A stretch of DNA of 9,484 nt from Proteobacteria bacterium UBA652 (GTDB lineage Bacteria > Pseudomonadota > Gammaproteobacteria > Nitrosococcales > Methylophagaceae): NCBI GenBank assembly GCA_002299915.1, contig DBOG01000045.1, positions 1,440-10,923 on the forward strand. Direction: 5' to 3'. Numbering within the stretch: the stretch's first letter is position 1; the number at the start of each line of letters is the position of its first letter. The position numbers and the translations under genes were made by a program. The notes beneath the pieces were generated by a model that was not told where the DNA came from, ran no database searches, and saw only the letters and a list, made by a program, of their open reading frames with translations. Below are positions 6,176 to 9,484 of the stretch, piece after piece.

Positions 6176-7249
6176 ATGGCACTGCAGACAGAAACAATAG
6201 AACGCGTACATACTGTCGGTGGATTCCTGCGTGCGAGTGGGATGAAATATCGTGTATTTAGTTTAGGTAGGAGAGTGGTGCCACTCATACCAGAGGTGTT
6301 CGCCTCGTTTGAAGAAGTAAAATCAGCCTACCCAGAACCCTTCCAGAGAAGAGCACTATTGGGTTTAATATTTTGGCATCCAGAAGAGCCCATGAGTCGG
6401 TATGTATGGTTTTTAAAATTTCCACTAGATGAAACCGGTTTATTAGTTGCTGCTTCACAAGCCCAATTTCTTGAAAGATTAGTAAAAAGTGTTGGTGGCC
6501 CGATGGAAGGGCTTAGTGGACGTCGTATAGAGGCGGCAGCGGCAGGTAGCCCTTACCTATTTACACCGAGAGAAGATAAAAAAGTTGCATTTTATGCCTT
6601 AGCGAATAAAAATTTAGGCCTCGCAGCCTCGGAATCTTATGAAGAAGCATTAGCCTATTTTACTGGTGAGCGAAACACCGATGAATGGCAAGGTCTTAAA
6701 TTACAAGGTGTGGCTGATGTTGCCGTCAGATTGAGTACAACAGATAAATCATTAGATCTCAGAAAAACTTTACCCCAGATACCCGATAAACCATTTGGCT
6801 TATTAAGCGCATTTTGGGAGCATGCCTCTCCTGATGTGGCGATTGTTGAAGCGCTGGCACACCGTGCGAGGGTGGAAGCACAAGAAAAAGAACCGAATAT
6901 TATACGGATAGTCGGCTGTTTGCGTGCCAGCTCAAATAGTCCAGCACAGGGATTGTTGAAACAAATTGTTGATAGTGTGTTGGCTCATCCATGTGGGCAG
7001 GATGTAAAAGTATTGGCTATCATTTCTGGTCGCTGCTGGACTGTATTACAGTACCCAGATACGTGCTTACAATTCCTTGAACAACTTGCAAAAAATACAG
7101 AAGGACAAAGTGTATTTAGCTATTTGCTTGCCGATGTGATGTTTTTGCCAGGGATGCGCGAGCCCTTGATGGAAGCGCTTCAATCACCCAATCGTTCGGA
7201 AGAACTCATGCGTGCCGCCGACATTATGCTTGGTGCACAGACAGCTTAA
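6176..7249 (+). CDS. DUF3549 family protein
   Basis: The 357-residue product begins MALQTETIERVHTVGGFL and fits DUF3549, a family of unknown function found in Vibrio, Shewanella and relatives. Recognition rests on recall of the N-terminal pattern (GGFLRASGMKYRVFSLGRRV, then LIFWHPE and VWFLKFPLDE), not on a search. There is no signal peptide or membrane segment. The C-terminal half is helical and repeat-like, with several Leu/Ala-rich stretches. The ATG at 6176 has a weak GGA 10 nt upstream. The gene appears monocistronic, divergent from paralog B and convergent with the oxygenase, whose stop lies 21 bp beyond its own. Confidence 0.88.
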   Translation: MALQTETIERVHTVGGFLRASGMKYRVFSLGRRVVPLIPEVFASFEEVKSAYPEPFQRRALLGLIFWHPEEPMSRYVWFLKFPLDETGLLVAASQAQFLERLVKSVGGPMEGLSGRRIEAAAAGSPYLFTPREDKKVAFYALANKNLGLAASESYEEALAYFTGERNTDEWQGLKLQGVADVAVRLSTTDKSLDLRKTLPQIPDKPFGLLSAFWEHASPDVAIVEALAHRARVEAQEKEPNIIRIVGCLRASSNSPAQGLLKQIVDSVLAHPCGQDVKVLAIISGRCWTVLQYPDTCLQFLEQLAKNTEGQSVFSYLLADVMFLPGMREPLMEALQSPNRSEELMRAADIMLGAQTA

Positions 7250-7257
7250 TTAGTTTA

Positions 7258-7278
7258 TATTTTAGATAAGCTAAAATA
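7258..7278. terminator. AT-only hairpin between convergent genes
   Basis: TATTTTAG (7258-7265) and CTAAAATA (7271-7278) form an 8-bp stem with a 5-nt loop. It spans the 21-bp gap after DUF3549 and overlaps the oxygenase stop (TAG, 7271-7273). The stem has only one G-C pair and no long T-run follows, so it would be a weak terminator at best. Confidence 0.35.
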
Positions 7279-7877
7279 AAGAGCGATCAGTTCTAAACCA
7301 ACCCGCAATGCTATAACGATCCCGCTCGGCCGCTAAAACTTCATGCGGAAATTGGTCACTAATGAAAATGACTATTTTTCCATAGTTAGGTAATACGCGC
7401 TCTATCGGGGTAGCGATCATTTCTGTATACATTAAAAGTTCACCGCCACTTTCATCTTGCCAATCGGGGTTGAGATAGAGTAGCGTGGTGATAATACGAT
7501 TTGATTTTCCTTTGAAGGCATCACAGTGGCGTTGATAGGAGCTACCGACAGGGTAGTAGGCGAAGTGGGATTCATAGTCAGAGGCCGAGAAATAAATTCC
7601 GATTAAGAGTTGTTTGCAGCTGTGTCATGCAAGCAAGGTAATCCTTTTCTGCTGGATGATTACCTCGTAGCCATTGGGTGCGGTCGGAGCGAATTTCTTG
7701 ATTTAGCTGGTGTTGTTGCTGACGGCCGATGCCGGCGGCTTGGAATTGCTCGGAAATTTCTCTAACACGTTGGCTTAATGCGTCGGTGAGTGTTTCGGGG
7801 AGGAGTGTTGGCAAGATGATGTAGCCGCTGGTTTCTAGAGCCTTGCAAATAGCATCTAGGTTGGATTGTAGAATCAT
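7271..7877 (-). pseudogene. 2OG-Fe(II) oxygenase, reading frame broken by a +1 shift
   Basis: From the ATG at 7877 the frame runs 99 codons to a TGA at 7578-7580. The next frame continues at once with DYESHFAYYPVGSSYQRHCD and runs to a TAG at 7271-7273. Skipping one base (7580) gives a 201-residue protein, normal for this small family. The second part holds the active site: HxD (His codon 7526-7528, Asp 7520-7522), the distal His in FPHEV (7343-7345), and an Arg in DRYSIAGWFR (7316-7318) suited to binding 2-oxoglutarate. The broken first product (ending LNRNLFLGL) has no iron ligands and would be inactive. The gene starts 3 bp after the SpmAB-like stop, so they are probably co-transcribed. 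The break could be a true mutation, a sequencing error or, less likely, programmed frameshifting. The substrate is unknown. Confidence 0.85.
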
Positions 7878-7880
7878 AGC

Positions 7881-9110
7881 TTAAGAAAACAGCCAGTAAG
7901 TGACGCTGATGGCTGCAATAATGCCCGCTAAATCAGCAATTAGGCCACAGGTTGCGGCATGGCGAATTTTCTTCACACCCACGGCACCAAAATAAACGGC
8001 AAGCACATAAAATGTCGTTTCAGTGCTCCCTTGTACTATGGCGGCTAAGCGACCAGCGAAAGAATCAACGCCGTGGGTCTGCATGGTATCGATCATCATG
8101 GCACGCGCGCCACTGCCGCTGAAGGGCTTCATGAGGGCGGTGGGTAGGCCATCAATAAAGCGGTCATCCCAGCCGATACTGAGCACGAGATAACGTATGC
8201 CGTCTGTTATTAAATCCAGCGCACCACTGGCACGAAATACGCCAATCGCCACCAACATAGCAACGAGATAGGGAATAATGGTGATGGCGGTTTCAAAACC
8301 TTCTTTAGCGCCATCAATAAAGGCTTCATAGGCATTTACTTTTTTCACGATGGCACCCGAAATAAACGCAATTACTAGCGAGAATAAAATCACATTACTG
8401 ACCAACGCGGATTGTTGTAGCATCTCAGCTTGTGGCAGGCTAGAGAAATAAGTAATCAAGCCAATAATGAGGGCGCTGAAACTTACTAAATAACTTAACA
8501 CCACCCGATCAAGTAAGTTTATTTTTTGCACAAAGCTGACAGCGAGCAGCCCGAACAAAGTTGAGATATAAGTAGCGATTAAAATAGGGATGAAAACATC
8601 AGTGGGTTGCTCGGCGCCAAATTGGGCGCGATAGGTAAAAATGGTGACGGGAAACAGAGTGACAGCCGAGGTGTTGATAACTAAAAAGAGAATTTGGGCA
8701 TTGCTGGCGGTATCTTTTAGGGGATTCAGGGTTTGCAAAGCTTTCATGGCTTTGATGCCCAACGGCGTGGCCGCATTATCTAGGCCCAGTGCATTGGCAG
8801 ACATATTCATCACCATCGCACCCATTGCAGGATGGTTGGCAGGCACTTCAGGCATTAGACGAGTCATTAAAGGTGTTAAGCCGCGGGTCAGCAGATTGAT
8901 GAAACCACTACGCTCACCGATCTTCATGATGCCTAACCATAACGCCAGAATACCGGTCAGGCCTAGCGCAATTTCAAATGCCGTTTTTGACAGGGCAAAC
9001 ATTGCGGTCATTAACTGACCGAATATTTCCACATCACCGAGAAAGACAAGCTTAATTGCCGCCACAATAAAGGCGATAATGAAAAATCCAATCCAAATAA
9101 TATTGAGCAT
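7881..9110 (-). CDS. SpmA/SpmB-like fused nucleoside-recognition (Gate) domain membrane protein
   Basis: This 409-residue inner-membrane protein has about ten hydrophobic segments. The N-terminal half matches spore maturation protein A (NMSANALGLDNAATPLG, residues 102-118). The C-terminal half matches SpmB (PFSGSGARAMMID, 319-331; GSTETTFYVLAVYFG, 351-365). Both halves carry the Gate fold shared with nucleoside transporters. In Bacillus, SpmA and SpmB are separate and help dehydrate the spore core. The fused form occurs in bacteria that do not sporulate, where its role and substrate are unknown; transport is only an inference. The ATG at 9110 lacks a strong Shine-Dalgarno. It lies 33 bp after the deaD stop with no visible terminator between, suggesting partial readthrough. 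The oxygenase gene follows 3 bp downstream. Confidence 0.92.
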   Translation of the reverse strand: MLNIIWIGFFIIAFIVAAIKLVFLGDVEIFGQLMTAMFALSKTAFEIALGLTGILALWLGIMKIGERSGFINLLTRGLTPLMTRLMPEVPANHPAMGAMVMNMSANALGLDNAATPLGIKAMKALQTLNPLKDTASNAQILFLVINTSAVTLFPVTIFTYRAQFGAEQPTDVFIPILIATYISTLFGLLAVSFVQKINLLDRVVLSYLVSFSALIIGLITYFSSLPQAEMLQQSALVSNVILFSLVIAFISGAIVKKVNAYEAFIDGAKEGFETAITIIPYLVAMLVAIGVFRASGALDLITDGIRYLVLSIGWDDRFIDGLPTALMKPFSGSGARAMMIDTMQTHGVDSFAGRLAAIVQGSTETTFYVLAVYFGAVGVKKIRHAATCGLIADLAGIIAAISVTYWLFS

Positions 9111-9143
9111 AAGCGATATTATGTTGGATTAGTGGGTGCTTTT

Positions 9144-9484
9144 CTAGCCTTTATTATCGCCGCGAGGTTTATCTCCTCGGCGATGTGGATGCGGTGGGCG
9201 GAAATTATCATCAGATGTGCTGGTTTGCAGGCTGATGTTCAATGCTTGCTCTTTTACCCGTACGCGACGTAGCTGCTGGAATAAATCCTTTGGCATACCA
9301 TCTGGCATATCAACCGTACTATGGTCATCGTTGATCTGAATGCGACCAATATATTGGCTATCAATCCCCGCTTCATTGGCAATCGCGCCGACGATGTTTT
9401 TCGCTTCTGCGCCATGCGATTTACCGACTTCAACGCGGTAGGTCACCATACCGTCAGCGGGACGACGTGACTTATTATTATGAC
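9144..9484 (-). CDS. deaD: ATP-dependent RNA helicase DeaD/CsdA, C-terminal end (5' part outside window)
   Basis: The frame is open from 9482 to a TAG at 9144-9146, about 112 residues. It contains the DbpA-type RNA-binding domain: MVTYRVEVGKSHGAEAKNIV, then GAIANEAGIDSQYIGRIQI, DDHSTVDMPDGMPKDLFQ and LRRVRVKEQALNISL. This closely parallels E. coli DeaD (YRIEVGRxxGVEVRHIVGAIANE...SRYIGNI). DeaD is a cold-shock DEAD-box helicase that remodels RNA in ribosome assembly and mRNA decay; the helicase core lies outside the window. The tail after the RNA-binding domain is short (about 25 residues, with HPHRRGDKPRGDNKG). E. coli has a long Arg/Gly-rich extension there. Confidence 0.93.
   Translation of the reverse strand, partial: HNNKSRRPADGMVTYRVEVGKSHGAEAKNIVGAIANEAGIDSQYIGRIQINDDHSTVDMPDGMPKDLFQQLRRVRVKEQALNISLQTSTSDDNFRPPHPHRRGDKPRGDNKG

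Noticed and set aside
8641..9018. Forward 125-codon frame opposite the SpmAB-like gene
   Set aside because: The minus-strand product has clear SpmA motifs over the same bases; the forward frame is a shadow.
1..9484. tRNA, rRNA, CRISPR arrays and intact insertion sequences
   Set aside because: No tRNA cloverleaf, rRNA stretch, regular direct-repeat array, transposase frame or terminal inverted repeats with target duplications were seen.

Overview
The window looks like chromosomal DNA of a moderately AT-rich, probably marine gammaproteobacterium. The clues are a cobalamin-dependent MetH, SlyX, the tRNA-Met acetyltransferase TmcA, a DUF3549 protein and DeaD, a set typical of the Alteromonadales/Vibrionales (Moritella, Shewanella, Psychromonas or similar). 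The genus is an inference from gene content, not from a search.

Layout. On the + strand, 1-1689 is the C-terminal half of metH, overlapping slyX (1689-1895) by one base; tmcA follows (2036-4048). A hairpin at 4060-4088 separates tmcA from two minus-strand paralogous genes, here called A (4103-4528) and B (4987-5691). Both encode small proteins with a FimV/TPR-like C-terminus. A DUF3549 gene (6176-7249) runs divergently from B. It converges on a minus-strand cluster, in transcription order: the end of deaD (9484-9144), a fused SpmA/SpmB-like membrane protein (9110-7881), and a frameshifted 2OG-Fe(II) oxygenase (7877-7271).

The most striking part is 4529-5914. Each paralog is preceded by a near-consensus sigma-54 (RpoN) -24/-12 promoter, a strong IHF-type site and an inverted-repeat upstream activating sequence. 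The three elements have identical spacing in both copies: 142 bp from the dyad centre to the -12 C, and 43 bp from the proximal IHF edge to the -12 C. The sequence between them has largely diverged. This looks like a two-member regulon of an unidentified sigma-54 enhancer-binding protein. It controls two proteins of unknown function, one of which is an internally shortened version of the other.

Other points of note are the oxygenase frame break at CTC-TGA-C, a dyad centred on a -10 box upstream of DUF3549, and a gene-free stretch at 4750-4985 that may be a dispersed repeat or gene remnant. The rest is ordinary housekeeping sequence: methionine synthesis, tRNA wobble acetylation and RNA remodelling.
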